NCBI RefSeq assembly: GCF_946221155.1
Contig: NZ_CAMIAN010000015.1
Coordinates: 1 to 49,860, forward strand
Origin: an uncultured Corynebacterium sp.
Lineage (GTDB): Bacteria; Actinomycetota; Actinomycetes; Mycobacteriales; Mycobacteriaceae
Length of the DNA: 49,860 bases
Direction of reading: 5' to 3'
Part shown: piece by piece, positions 32,344 to 40,507 of the stretch
Layout of the letters: every line of letters begins with the position of its first letter
Numbering within the stretch: position 1 is the first letter of the stretch
Notes under the pieces: generated by a model
Told to the model about the DNA's origin: nothing
The model's input: only the letters and a program-made list of their open reading frames with translations
Databases searched by the model: none
Position numbers and translations under genes: made by a program

Positions 32344-32383
32344 AAAGTGGCGCGCTTCCCCGCAAGGGGAGGCACGCCACTTT
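32344..32383 (-). terminator. Terminator of the 62-aa gene
   Basis: AAAGTGGCG / CGCCACTTT outer arms with a CCCC/GGGG inner stem. It lies just downstream of the minus-strand gene and is followed by CATTTAC. Confidence 0.7.
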
Positions 32384-32401
32384 GCTGGTTTACTAGTTCA
32401 G

Positions 32402-32590
32402 TTACTTGTTAATAACGGTGAACGAGTGCACGTACGGAAGCTCGGAAGCATCGACGGGGAACTCGATGTCACCGTAGGGGCTCAGAGCGCCCGCGGTATC
32501 GGCCACCAGCTCGGTAACAGCGTGACGGCCTTCTGGAATATCGGTCGGCCAGCCTGCGTCGACATAGCCCTTCTTCTCAACGTTAGCCAT
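32402..32590 (-). CDS. Small conserved-looking protein, 62 aa
   Basis: I do not recognise it. It is soluble and acidic, beginning MANVEKKGYVDAGWPTDIPE and ending LPYVHSFTVINK, with no cysteine or membrane segment. ATG 32590 is chosen as the natural start; a longer in-frame ATG at 32626 adds residues that look non-coding. It has its own terminator and sits convergent with rpf and divergent from the helicase-associated gene. Another protein of comparable size sits at this place in mycobacteria, but I cannot confirm homology. Confidence 0.7.
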   Translation of the reverse strand: MANVEKKGYVDAGWPTDIPEGRHAVTELVADTAGALSPYGDIEFPVDASELPYVHSFTVINK

Positions 32591-32737
32591 AGTTGTATCT
32601 TTGCACATCGCAAGGGAAAAGGACACACGAAGTGGCGATTTCTACCCACGCCCCCACCCGTTCAGCCGCCGCTCGGTCATCGCTCATCCACCGCGACTGC
32701 CCAAACTATCCGAATTTCCAGCTAAAATAGAGCGATT

Positions 32738-35320
32738 ATGCATCACAACTCCGCGAACTCCACCGCTGATGGCAAAGCCCCTGCCTCTCTTCGCAGCGAG
32801 TTTCCCTCCTACGGGGACTGGCTGTTCGCCCAGTCGGATGAAGCGCTCGCGGACCTGCTCACTCGCCTGCTGGCATCGAACCCCGCAACATTCGTGGAGA
32901 ACCTCACCGGCAGCAATGCCGCGCTCGATACTTTGTCCGCTGCCGTTTCCACACCCGGTCGCAGCCGTCACTCGGAGTTATTCGCGGATTCCCCCGACCC
33001 GGCTCTGCTCCACCTGAACTCCCTCGAGCTTGCCGCCTGCCATGCAGCGTGTGAACTCGACGCGGTGCATCACCCATGCACGGTGGCGGAGCTGATCGAC
33101 ATGCTCGACGAGCTCTTCGACATCGCCGGCACGCCAGCTGCGCAACGCCCTAGCGAAGACGAGGTCCGCACTGCCGTACAGTCCCTCTGCCACTGGGGCC
33201 TGGTGTTCGGCCCAGACTTCACACTCCCCTACCCGGAACAGCCTGGTACGCAAACACCACTGAAGATTCCGCCCCACTTGCCCCGCATGTTTGAGCCCTC
33301 TACGGAGCAGCTATGGCGGCTGGTCGATTCCACCCGCTGCGCCATCCCCACCAGTGAGCTTCCACAGGCGGTAGATGAACTCCCGCCCCGCCAGCGCCGT
33401 CTGCTTTCCACCTTGGCCAACGGAGGCGGCGTGGGACACTCCGCTTCTCTGCACGAAGGAGCGGATCCCTCCAAGCCCCTGCCCACCCTGGTGCGCCGAG
33501 GCATTTTGGACCAGCTCGACGATACAACTGCGCGCCTGACAGGCCGCGTGCAACAGCTCTTGCATGGCACGCTCATAGCCGATCCGGGTGGACACTTCGC
33601 TGCCCCGCAGACCGCTGCTGCATCCCAGGTCAGCGACACCCGGCGCGATACCAGCTCCGATTCCGGCTCCGGCCCTTCCCCCAGCTCGCGTGCGGACAAC
33701 GCTGGCGCAGCCCAGGCCATTCAACTCATTCAGGACCTCGGCCACCTCATCGAGGATCTCGGCCGCAACCCGATTGTTCCTCTTTCCTCCGGTGGCATCG
33801 GCACCCGCGAGGTGAACAAGGTCGCCCGTCGCCGCGACGAGCCCGCCGAAACCACTCTCCATCTGCTGACATGGCTCGCCCACGCGAACCTCATCGGTCG
33901 TGGCCGGGCTACTCCTACCCCAGCCGGCCAGCCCGCGCGCGATTACTGGGCGCCTACTGAGCTCGCCCTCGACTTCCTAGAGGCTTCCCCCGCCACGGCC
34001 TGGGCAATATTGCTGGTCGGCTGGGTCGACAGCGTCTACGCACCGTGGTTCGTCGACGAACCGGACATCCGGCCCTTTGAAGCCGGCACAGCGTCGCACG
34101 CCGCCCGTGGCCTTCGCCGAACCTTCCCGTCACTGTTCGCTGGTGTCGGCACTCTTGGGAGTGACGCCCCCACGCCTCAACCAACAGAACTCCAGCGTGA
34201 ACTCTGGCGCGTGCGGCCCGGCGAGGCCTGGCGCACAACGCACACCGTCTGGGATGCCGTGTGGGAGGAGGCTAAAGAGATTGGTGTGTTGGCGTCATTA
34301 AGAAGAGACACCGTACCTACCCGGGCGATGGGCGCACTGCGCGACGTGCTGACCGGCAGCACACACCCCGCTGAAAACCCCGTGACGGATTTGGCCGACG
34401 CGCTGGCGGAGATCCTTCCTGCCCCGGTTGAGCAGCTGATTGTGCAGGCAGATCACACGATCATGGCGCCGGGCCTGCTGCGCCCGGCCGACCAGGCGAT
34501 GCTGGCGAAGTTCAGTGATCAAGAATCCGGCGGCATGGCCAGCGTCTGGCGGATGTCCAAGGAGTCCGTGGAACGGGCACTGCGGGCGGGGCTTGGCGCA
34601 TCGGAAATAGAGGAGTTCCTGGAAGCCCGCGCGATGGGCGGGGCAGAAAACGTACCGCAGGCACTGCGCTACATGCTGCACGATGCGGAGCGCAGCCTCT
34701 CACAGGCGACTGCTGGCGTGGCGCAAATGTATCTGAGCGTGACGGAACCCGCGGCACTGGACCGGATCCTGGCGCTGCCGGATATCGACGGGCTGCGGCT
34801 GCGGAAGATCGCTCCCACGGTGGCGGTTTCCGCAGCGCAACTATCGTTTGTGACCGACCGCCTGGAAGCCATGGGCGTGCAATTGCGCCTGGAGGGTGGA
34901 CAAGCGCACGCGAATGCCCCGGTGCTTTCGCGAGTCGCCACGCCCACGCGCGAGGGACTGCCCGCGGAAACGGGGGCGAGCGCGCAGATAATCGCAAGTG
35001 CCATCGAAGGATTCCGCCGCAGCCACGATAACGCGGATAGGACCGACGCAAGCGCGGCAGGCGCAGTGGCAGGAGCAGGGACAGGCCAGCACGGCGATAC
35101 CCGCGTGGTGCACACCGCCGAGGAAATGATGGCCGCGATCTCCCGGGCATACTCCGCAGGCACCATCGTGCGAATCAGCTACGTAAACCACGAAGGCAAG
35201 CAAACCAGCGACCAAGTTTCAATCGTCATGATCCGCCCGTCCACCATCGCAGTGGTCTCCGAAATCAGCGGAGAGAGCTTCACCGTGCAGCCACACCGTC
35301 TCAGCAGCGTGGAGTACTAG
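32738..35320 (+). CDS. Helicase-associated protein (XPB partner)
   Basis: 860-aa actinobacterial protein with a C-terminal helicase XPB/Ssl2 N-terminal-type domain. It is the partner that precedes XPB in mycobacteria as well. Visible parts: an N-terminal helical region (YGDWLFAQSDEALADLLTRLL), repeated winged-helix-like segments (LRDVLTG, LVRRGILDQLDDTTARL), and the block VEQLIVQADHTIMAPGLLRPADQAMLAKF. The C-terminal WYL-like strand reads TIVRISYVNHEGKQTSDQVSIVMIRP. Ser/Gly/Asp-rich linkers separate the parts. A -10 TAAAAT lies 9 nt before the ATG. It probably assists XPB in DNA repair; the mechanism is unknown. Confidence 0.85.
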   Translation: MHHNSANSTADGKAPASLRSEFPSYGDWLFAQSDEALADLLTRLLASNPATFVENLTGSNAALDTLSAAVSTPGRSRHSELFADSPDPALLHLNSLELAACHAACELDAVHHPCTVAELIDMLDELFDIAGTPAAQRPSEDEVRTAVQSLCHWGLVFGPDFTLPYPEQPGTQTPLKIPPHLPRMFEPSTEQLWRLVDSTRCAIPTSELPQAVDELPPRQRRLLSTLANGGGVGHSASLHEGADPSKPLPTLVRRGILDQLDDTTARLTGRVQQLLHGTLIADPGGHFAAPQTAAASQVSDTRRDTSSDSGSGPSPSSRADNAGAAQAIQLIQDLGHLIEDLGRNPIVPLSSGGIGTREVNKVARRRDEPAETTLHLLTWLAHANLIGRGRATPTPAGQPARDYWAPTELALDFLEASPATAWAILLVGWVDSVYAPWFVDEPDIRPFEAGTASHAARGLRRTFPSLFAGVGTLGSDAPTPQPTELQRELWRVRPGEAWRTTHTVWDAVWEEAKEIGVLASLRRDTVPTRAMGALRDVLTGSTHPAENPVTDLADALAEILPAPVEQLIVQADHTIMAPGLLRPADQAMLAKFSDQESGGMASVWRMSKESVERALRAGLGASEIEEFLEARAMGGAENVPQALRYMLHDAERSLSQATAGVAQMYLSVTEPAALDRILALPDIDGLRLRKIAPTVAVSAAQLSFVTDRLEAMGVQLRLEGGQAHANAPVLSRVATPTREGLPAETGASAQIIASAIEGFRRSHDNADRTDASAAGAVAGAGTGQHGDTRVVHTAEEMMAAISRAYSAGTIVRISYVNHEGKQTSDQVSIVMIRPSTIAVVSEISGESFTVQPHRLSSVEY
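34162..34171 (+). repeat. Dispersed 10-mer TGACGCCCCC, exact copy 6
   Basis: Exact copy after CTCTTGGGAG, coding SDAPTPQ in a variable loop of the helicase-associated protein. A near copy (TGACGCCAAC after CTTCTTAA) lies on the minus strand at 34288-34297. Confidence 0.6.
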
Positions 35321-35453
35321 CGCGCCGCAGCTGGCTGCTGTCGGAGACTACTGCGCGATTACAGTGCAGCTACAGTAGAGGGTTGTCCCAAAAGCAAGAC
35401 AAGCTCAAGACAAACTAAAGCATCCCCGACCCCTTGTGAGGAGCGTCCAGCTA

Positions 35454-37100
35454 GTGAGCATCGGCACCGGCCCCCTGATCGTCCAGTCGGACAAGACAGT
35501 GCTGCTGGAAATCGACCACGAACAGGCACAAGAGGCGCGCACCGCGCTGGCGCCGTTCGCGGAGCTGGAGCGCGCGCCCGAGCACGTGCACACCTACCGC
35601 ATCACCCCGCTGGCGCTGTGGAACGCCCGCGCCGCAGGGCATGACGCGGAGCAAGTCATGGACGTGCTGGAAACCTACTCACGGTTCCCCGTCCCGCAGC
35701 CGCTGCTGATCGACATTGCCGACACGATGGATCGCTACGGGCGGCTGAAGCTCATCAAGCACCCGGCGCACGGGCTCGTGCTAGAGACGACGGACAGGGC
35801 TGTGCTGACGGAGATCCGGCGTCACAAAAAAATCAAGCCCATGTTGGGCGCAGAGATCGACGAGGATTCGATCGTCGTGCACCCTTCCGAACGCGGCAGG
35901 CTCAAGCAGGAACTGTTGAAGGTCGGCTGGCCTGCAGAGGATCTGGCGGGATACGTCGACGGCGAGGCTCACCCCATCGAGCTGTCGCAGGAACACGAAG
36001 AATGGCAGCTGCGCGACTACCAGGAGATGGCGGCCGATAGCTTCTGGGAAGGCGGCTCGGGCGTCGTCGTCCTGCCGTGTGGTGCCGGCAAGACGATGGT
36101 TGGCGCGGCTTCGATGGCAAAGGCGAAGGCCACCACGCTGATCCTGGTGACGAACACCGTCGCTGGCAGGCAGTGGAAGGACGAGCTGGTGCGCCGCACC
36201 TCCCTGACGGAGGAGGAGATCGGCGAGTACTCCGGAGAGAAGAAGGAGATCCGCCCCGTGACCATCGCCACCTACCAGGTGGTGACGCGCAAGTCGAAGG
36301 GCGAGTACCGGGCGCTGGAGCTGTTCGACTCCCGCGACTGGGGCTTAATCATCTACGACGAGGTGCACCTGCTGCCCGCCCCGGTGTTCCGCATGACCTC
36401 CGACCTGCAGTCCCGCCGCCGCCTGGGGCTGACCGCCACCCTGGTGCGCGAGGACGGCCGCGAAGGCGACGTATTCAGCCTGATCGGGCCGAAGCGCTAT
36501 GACGCCCCATGGAAGGACATCGAAGCGCAGGGCTGGATCGCCCCGGCAGACTGCACCGAAGTACGCGTGCAGCTAACCGAGGCCGAGCGGATGGTTTACG
36601 CCACCGCCGAACAATCCGACAAATACCGACTGGCGGCCACCACCCCGACGAAAACGAAGGTGGTGCGCAAGATCATGGACATGCACCCGGACGAACCGAC
36701 GCTCATCATCGGCGCGTATATCGACCAGCTGGAGGAAATCGCTGAGGAGCTAGATGTGCCCGTCATCGACGGCAAGACCGGCAACGCCAAGCGCGAGAAG
36801 CTGTACCAGCAGTTCCGCGATGGTGAACTGAAGACGCTGGTGGTTTCCAAGGTGGCGAACTTCAGCATCGACCTGCCCGGCGCGTCCGTGGCCATCCAGA
36901 TCTCCGGCACCTTCGGCTCACGCCAAGAGGAGGCGCAACGCCTAGGCCGTATTCTGCGTCCGAAGCCGGACGGCGGCGGGGCGTTTTTCTACTCCATCGT
37001 CGCACGTGACACACTAGATGCAGATTATGCCGCGCACCGCCAGCGTTTCCTGGCTGAGCAGGGCTACGGCTACCGCATCGTCGATTCTTTCGACCTTTAG
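35454..37100 (+). CDS. XPB/ERCC3-type DNA helicase
   Basis: 548-aa SF2 3'-5' helicase of the archaeal/bacterial XPB group. An N-terminal damage-recognition-like domain precedes the helicase core. It has WQLRDYQEMAADSFW (Q-region), Walker A VVLPCGAGKT, Walker B IIYDEVHLLPA, LGLTATLVRED with the RED motif, and motif VI QRLGRILRPK. The start is GTG 35454, because GAGGAG lies 10 nt upstream; the earlier GTG 35436 precedes that site. It follows the helicase-associated gene by 133 bp. A near copy of the dispersed 10-mer (TGACGCCCCA, 36500) lies in it. Confidence 0.94.
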   Translation: MSIGTGPLIVQSDKTVLLEIDHEQAQEARTALAPFAELERAPEHVHTYRITPLALWNARAAGHDAEQVMDVLETYSRFPVPQPLLIDIADTMDRYGRLKLIKHPAHGLVLETTDRAVLTEIRRHKKIKPMLGAEIDEDSIVVHPSERGRLKQELLKVGWPAEDLAGYVDGEAHPIELSQEHEEWQLRDYQEMAADSFWEGGSGVVVLPCGAGKTMVGAASMAKAKATTLILVTNTVAGRQWKDELVRRTSLTEEEIGEYSGEKKEIRPVTIATYQVVTRKSKGEYRALELFDSRDWGLIIYDEVHLLPAPVFRMTSDLQSRRRLGLTATLVREDGREGDVFSLIGPKRYDAPWKDIEAQGWIAPADCTEVRVQLTEAERMVYATAEQSDKYRLAATTPTKTKVVRKIMDMHPDEPTLIIGAYIDQLEEIAEELDVPVIDGKTGNAKREKLYQQFRDGELKTLVVSKVANFSIDLPGASVAIQISGTFGSRQEEAQRLGRILRPKPDGGGAFFYSIVARDTLDADYAAHRQRFLAEQGYGYRIVDSFDL

Positions 37101-37136
37101 AATTTTTAAGAACCATCCTCTGTTTTAAGGAGCCCC

Positions 37137-37874
37137 ATGTCCGCCGCCCAGCAACCGATGCAGGTTGACTTCCACTTCGACGTCGACGAGGAATACGCCC
37201 GCAAGCACAACGAGTTCCTGCGCGATGCGAAGCGTATGCAGGTTTCGGCGGGTGTGCTGGCCGCCGTCCTGATTGTGATCGTCGCCGTGCTGCTAATCAC
37301 CGCGGGCTCCCAGTGGTGGGCCCTGGCGATTAGCTTCGCGCTGGGTGTGTTCGCGCTGCTGTGCCTGATCCTGATTCCGGTGCTGCCGCGCAAGATGGGC
37401 TCGCCGCAGCAATACTTCGACATGTACCAACTGGCCCCGGCGATGATCGCGGAGGTCAACGCGCGCGACATGGTGCTGTTGATGCTTGTGGACGCCTCTA
37501 CCGAGCCAGCGCAAACCGTTCCCGCCCTGGCCTACCGCACCGTGACCTCTGTGCCGGGTGTTCCCCGCGAGGTCGGTGCGCGGGTGCCGTCCATGGCCGT
37601 GACCGGCTACCGGCCGACGCGCGGACCGAAGGTGTACGAGGAGATCTCTCCCATGCCGGTGGCGTGGGGCACTGGGGATGCGAAGGTGTGGAAGCGTGCG
37701 GAGCGGGCGATCAGCACGAACCTGTGGAATCGCCTGGAGGGACTGTTGGACCAGGTGGACAAGGCCAAGCAGGCTAACCGCAGTGTGTACGTTCTGGAAG
37801 ACGGCACCAAGGATGGCGTCGATGGCACGGATGGCGCGACTGCTACCAAGAAAGGCAAGCAGAACAAAAAATAA
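37137..37874 (+). CDS. DUF3239 family membrane protein
   Basis: 245 aa, corynebacterial family of unknown function. A polar N-terminal stretch (FHFDVDEEYARKHNEFLRDAKR) is followed by two adjacent membrane segments (about residues 38-58 and 62-82). A soluble domain of about 150 residues (QYFDMYQLAPAMIAEVNARDMVLL, then VAWGTGDAKVWKRAERAIS) ends in a Lys-rich tail. AAGGAG is 4 nt before the ATG. It follows the XPB helicase on the same strand, but nothing indicates a repair function. Confidence 0.85.
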   Translation: MSAAQQPMQVDFHFDVDEEYARKHNEFLRDAKRMQVSAGVLAAVLIVIVAVLLITAGSQWWALAISFALGVFALLCLILIPVLPRKMGSPQQYFDMYQLAPAMIAEVNARDMVLLMLVDASTEPAQTVPALAYRTVTSVPGVPREVGARVPSMAVTGYRPTRGPKVYEEISPMPVAWGTGDAKVWKRAERAISTNLWNRLEGLLDQVDKAKQANRSVYVLEDGTKDGVDGTDGATATKKGKQNKK

Positions 37875-37908
37875 CGCAGGTCACCGTTGCGACAAGCGGG
37901 TGATTGAT

Positions 37909-37937
37909 TTCACAATGGTTGTGTAGGTCACTAAACT
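37909..37937 (+). promoter_or_regulatory. pxpA promoter (-35 TTCACA, 17 bp, -10 TAAACT)
   Basis: Five of six -35 bases match TTGACA, the spacer is ideal and the -10 is TANNNT. The predicted start is near 37944, directly before the palindromic operator, where a bound repressor would block transcription. Confidence 0.6.
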
Positions 37938-37946
37938 GGCACGCAC

Positions 37947-37959
37947 ATTGTTGAACAAT
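37947..37959. promoter_or_regulatory. GntR-family operator 1 (ATTGTTGAACAAT)
   Basis: Perfect 13-bp palindrome with the FCD-GntR form TTGT-N3-ACAA. A matching site lies upstream of the NRAMP gene at 45186-45198. The likely ligand is the GntR protein encoded at the end of this operon. Confidence 0.7.
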
Positions 37960-37961
37960 CC

Positions 37962-37994
37962 GGCCGGAGGTGCGGCTCCCCGCACTCCCCGGCC
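37962..37994 (+). other. GC-rich hairpin in the pxpA leader
   Basis: GGCCGG-AG-GTGCGG pairs with CCGCAC-TCC-CCGGCC around CTCC. It hides a GGAGG decoy and precedes the true AAGGAG site. No T-tract follows, so stabilisation or regulation is more likely than termination. Confidence 0.5.
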
Positions 37995-38012
37995 ACGCAA
38001 GGAGTCGATCAC

Positions 38013-38789
38013 ATGTCCACCACCCGCAGTCCGCTGTCCATCGACCTGAACGCCGACCTCGGAGAAACGACCGGCGGCAATCCCGTCAGCGACGACGCCG
38101 CAATGGTAGCAATCGTCTCCAGCGCCAACGTCGCCTGCGGCTTCCACGCCGGCGATGCCCACGCGATCTCCAACACCCTGGCCGCCGCTGCGGAGAACAA
38201 CGTCTCCGTCGGCGCGCACGTCGGCTACAACGACCAGGCCGGTTTCGGCCGCCGTTTCATCGACTACTCCCCCGCCGAGCTGGCCGACGAAGTCCTCTAC
38301 CAGATCGGCGCCCTCAACGCGCTGGCTAAGGCGCGCGGTACGCAGGTGCGCTACGTCAAACCCCACGGCGCGATGTACAACACCATCGTCCACCACGAGG
38401 CCCAGGCCAAGGCCGTCATCGAGGGCATCAAGGCATTCGGCGCGGACCTGCCCGTGATGCTGCTGCCCGGCGCGGTTGCCGCCGACTACGCGGAAAAGGC
38501 CGGCCTGCGCGTGATCAACGAGGTCTTCGCCGACCGTGCCTACAACCCGGACGGCACACTGGTTTCCCGTCGCGAAAACGGCGCCGTTCTGCACGACCCG
38601 GAGGTCGTTGCCCGCCGAGTGGTGCGCATGGCCGAGGAGGGCACGATCGAAGCCATCGACGGCTCCACCATCCGCACTGCAGCCGATTCCGTATGCGTCC
38701 ATGGCGATTCCCCTGGCGCGGTAGCCATGGCAGAACGCATCGCCGCCGAACTGCAGTCCAACAACATCACCATCGGGAGCTTCCTGTGA
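38013..38789 (+). CDS. pxpA: 5-oxoprolinase subunit A (LamB/YcsF family)
   Basis: 258 aa. PxpA acts with PxpB and PxpC to open 5-oxoproline (pyroglutamate) to glutamate using ATP. Family blocks: SIDLNADLGET, SSANVACGFHAGD, VGAHVGYNDQAGFGRR, VRYVKPHGAMYN, and the late SVCVHGDSPGAV. AAGGAG is about 8 nt before the ATG. It is the first gene of an operon with a clear promoter and operator. Its TGA overlaps the GTG of the next gene (GTGA), so they are coupled. Confidence 0.95.
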   Translation: MSTTRSPLSIDLNADLGETTGGNPVSDDAAMVAIVSSANVACGFHAGDAHAISNTLAAAAENNVSVGAHVGYNDQAGFGRRFIDYSPAELADEVLYQIGALNALAKARGTQVRYVKPHGAMYNTIVHHEAQAKAVIEGIKAFGADLPVMLLPGAVAADYAEKAGLRVINEVFADRAYNPDGTLVSRRENGAVLHDPEVVARRVVRMAEEGTIEAIDGSTIRTAADSVCVHGDSPGAVAMAERIAAELQSNNITIGSFL

Positions 38790-40414
38790 GCCACACCGTT
38801 TCCCCTGTCGGCACCCGTGCCGTCATCGTAGACCTACCCGACCTGGACACCGTCATGGCCTGGCACGCCTCGCTCGTAGCCAGCCCCTTGCCCGGTCAGG
38901 TCGAGGCCATCGCCGCGGCGCGAACTGTGCTTGTTTGTTTTGACGCCCACTCCTCCGCCATCGCCGGTTTGAATTCCCTGCAGAATTTCCAACCGCAGAG
39001 CTCTGCGGAGGCCAACCCGCGAGAGGTCACCATCGACGTTGTTTACGACGGCGAGGACCTGGCGGATGTCGCGGAGTTGATGGGCATCTCCACCGAAGAG
39101 CTCATCACCCGCCACACCCAGCAGCAGTGGCTGGCGGCTTTCGGCGGCTTCGCCCCGGGCTTTACCTACTGTGTGCCAGCTGCTGGCGATCAGTCCTACA
39201 CCTGGGACGTACCGCGCCGCAGCTCTCCACGCACTGCTGTACCAGCTGGCGCGGTGGGCTTGGCTGGACAATTCTCCGCCGTCTATCCCCGCACTTCTCC
39301 CGGCGGCTGGCAGCTACTGGGTCACACCACGCAGCCAATGTGGGATACGAATGCAGAACAGCCAGCGCTGCTGCAGCCGGGCGATACTGTGCGCTATCGC
39401 CAGGTACGCGAGTCCATCAGCGCTGAGGCTGGCTCCGGACACGAGACCTCGGCCGGCACTGGCATGGGGGCGTCACAAAACAAGAAACCTATCGTCCCTG
39501 CCCGCCAGAGCGTAAAGCTCCTCGATGCAGGGCTGCAGACCCTATATCAGGACTCTGGGCGCGCAGGTCACGGCGACATCGGCGTGAACGGCTCCGGTGC
39601 AGTTGACCGAGCAAGCGCCTGGGCGGCAAACGACGTAGTCGGCAACGCCTCGAGCGCAACCGTACTGGAGAACATCGGCGGTCTTGAGCTGGAAGCGCTG
39701 GTGGATACCGCCGTATGCGTGACCGGTGCGCGGGCGAAGATATCGATCGGGCGGCGGACCTTCGAGTTGGGCGCTCCGGTGCAGGTGAAGGCTGGACAGA
39801 CACTTCAGATCGAACCAGTTGGCGGGGCGGGCAACGGCCTACGCAATTACGTTGCCGTGCGCGGCGGGCTGGTGACGGACGAAGTTCTGGGTTCCAACTC
39901 CACTGATATTCTTTCCGGCCTGGGCCCGCAGCCCGTGGCCACCGGCGAGGTGCTGAAGGCCGGGCGCCGCACCGCCCGGGCATCCGTCGGCACCGCAACC
40001 ACTAACCCCTTTGACGGCGAAAACGTGCTGCGATGTGTGGCCGGTCCACGCAATGATTGGTTCGGCGATGCAGAACTGCAACGATTCACGGAGCTCGAAT
40101 GGACCGTGACGGGCCAGTCGAACCGCGTGGGGCTGCGACTGGCACTGTCGGAAGGTGGCGCGGGCACAGAAGGCACAGAAGACACAGCGCCCGAGCCCTT
40201 GCAGCGTAGCCACGACGGCGAGCTAGCCAGCGAGGGCATGGTCAGCGGCAGTATTCAGGTTCCACCGAATGGATTGCCCGTGGTGTTCCTGGCAGACCAC
40301 CCGGTGACCGGCGGCTACCCCGTGATCGCCACCGTTATCGACAAAGACCTAGACAGGGCGGGCCAGCTTGGGCCGGGCGATACTGTGCGCTTCGAGTTGA
40401 TCGATTTCGAATAG
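38786..40414 (+). CDS. 5-oxoprolinase subunits B and C, fused (KipI-KipA type)
   Basis: 542 aa joining PxpB (about residues 1-220: GTRAVIVDLP, then WLAAFGGFAPGFTYC, VPAGAVGLAG and the YPRTSPGGWQLLGHT signature) with PxpC (about residues 235-542: LLDAGLQTLYQDSGRAGHGDIGVNGSGAVD, YVAVRGGL, and the C-terminal GGYPVIATV). In many bacteria these are two genes. This PxpB-PxpC order equals the carboxyltransferase part of urea carboxylase. The linker holds a TGACGCCCCC element, so it is the dispensable joint. The GTG start overlaps the pxpA stop and has GGGAG 6 nt upstream. Confidence 0.93.
   Translation: MSHTVSPVGTRAVIVDLPDLDTVMAWHASLVASPLPGQVEAIAAARTVLVCFDAHSSAIAGLNSLQNFQPQSSAEANPREVTIDVVYDGEDLADVAELMGISTEELITRHTQQQWLAAFGGFAPGFTYCVPAAGDQSYTWDVPRRSSPRTAVPAGAVGLAGQFSAVYPRTSPGGWQLLGHTTQPMWDTNAEQPALLQPGDTVRYRQVRESISAEAGSGHETSAGTGMGASQNKKPIVPARQSVKLLDAGLQTLYQDSGRAGHGDIGVNGSGAVDRASAWAANDVVGNASSATVLENIGGLELEALVDTAVCVTGARAKISIGRRTFELGAPVQVKAGQTLQIEPVGGAGNGLRNYVAVRGGLVTDEVLGSNSTDILSGLGPQPVATGEVLKAGRRTARASVGTATTNPFDGENVLRCVAGPRNDWFGDAELQRFTELEWTVTGQSNRVGLRLALSEGGAGTEGTEDTAPEPLQRSHDGELASEGMVSGSIQVPPNGLPVVFLADHPVTGGYPVIATVIDKDLDRAGQLGPGDTVRFELIDFE
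38941..38950 (+). repeat. Dispersed 10-mer, near copy (TGACGCCCAC)
   Basis: Near copy after CTTGTTTGTTT, coding DAHSSA in the PxpB part. Confidence 0.35.
39466..39475 (-). repeat. Dispersed 10-mer TGACGCCCCC, exact copy 7
   Basis: Exact copy on the minus strand after CTTGTTTTG, in the linker that joins the PxpB and PxpC halves. Confidence 0.65.
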
Positions 40415-40507
40415 CCTGCACGCGCTTGCGCTGCACAGCAGGCGAGCGCGACCACAAGCTCTGTACAACACAACGACGCAACGACCGCAACGACAAGGAA
40501 CGAAACA

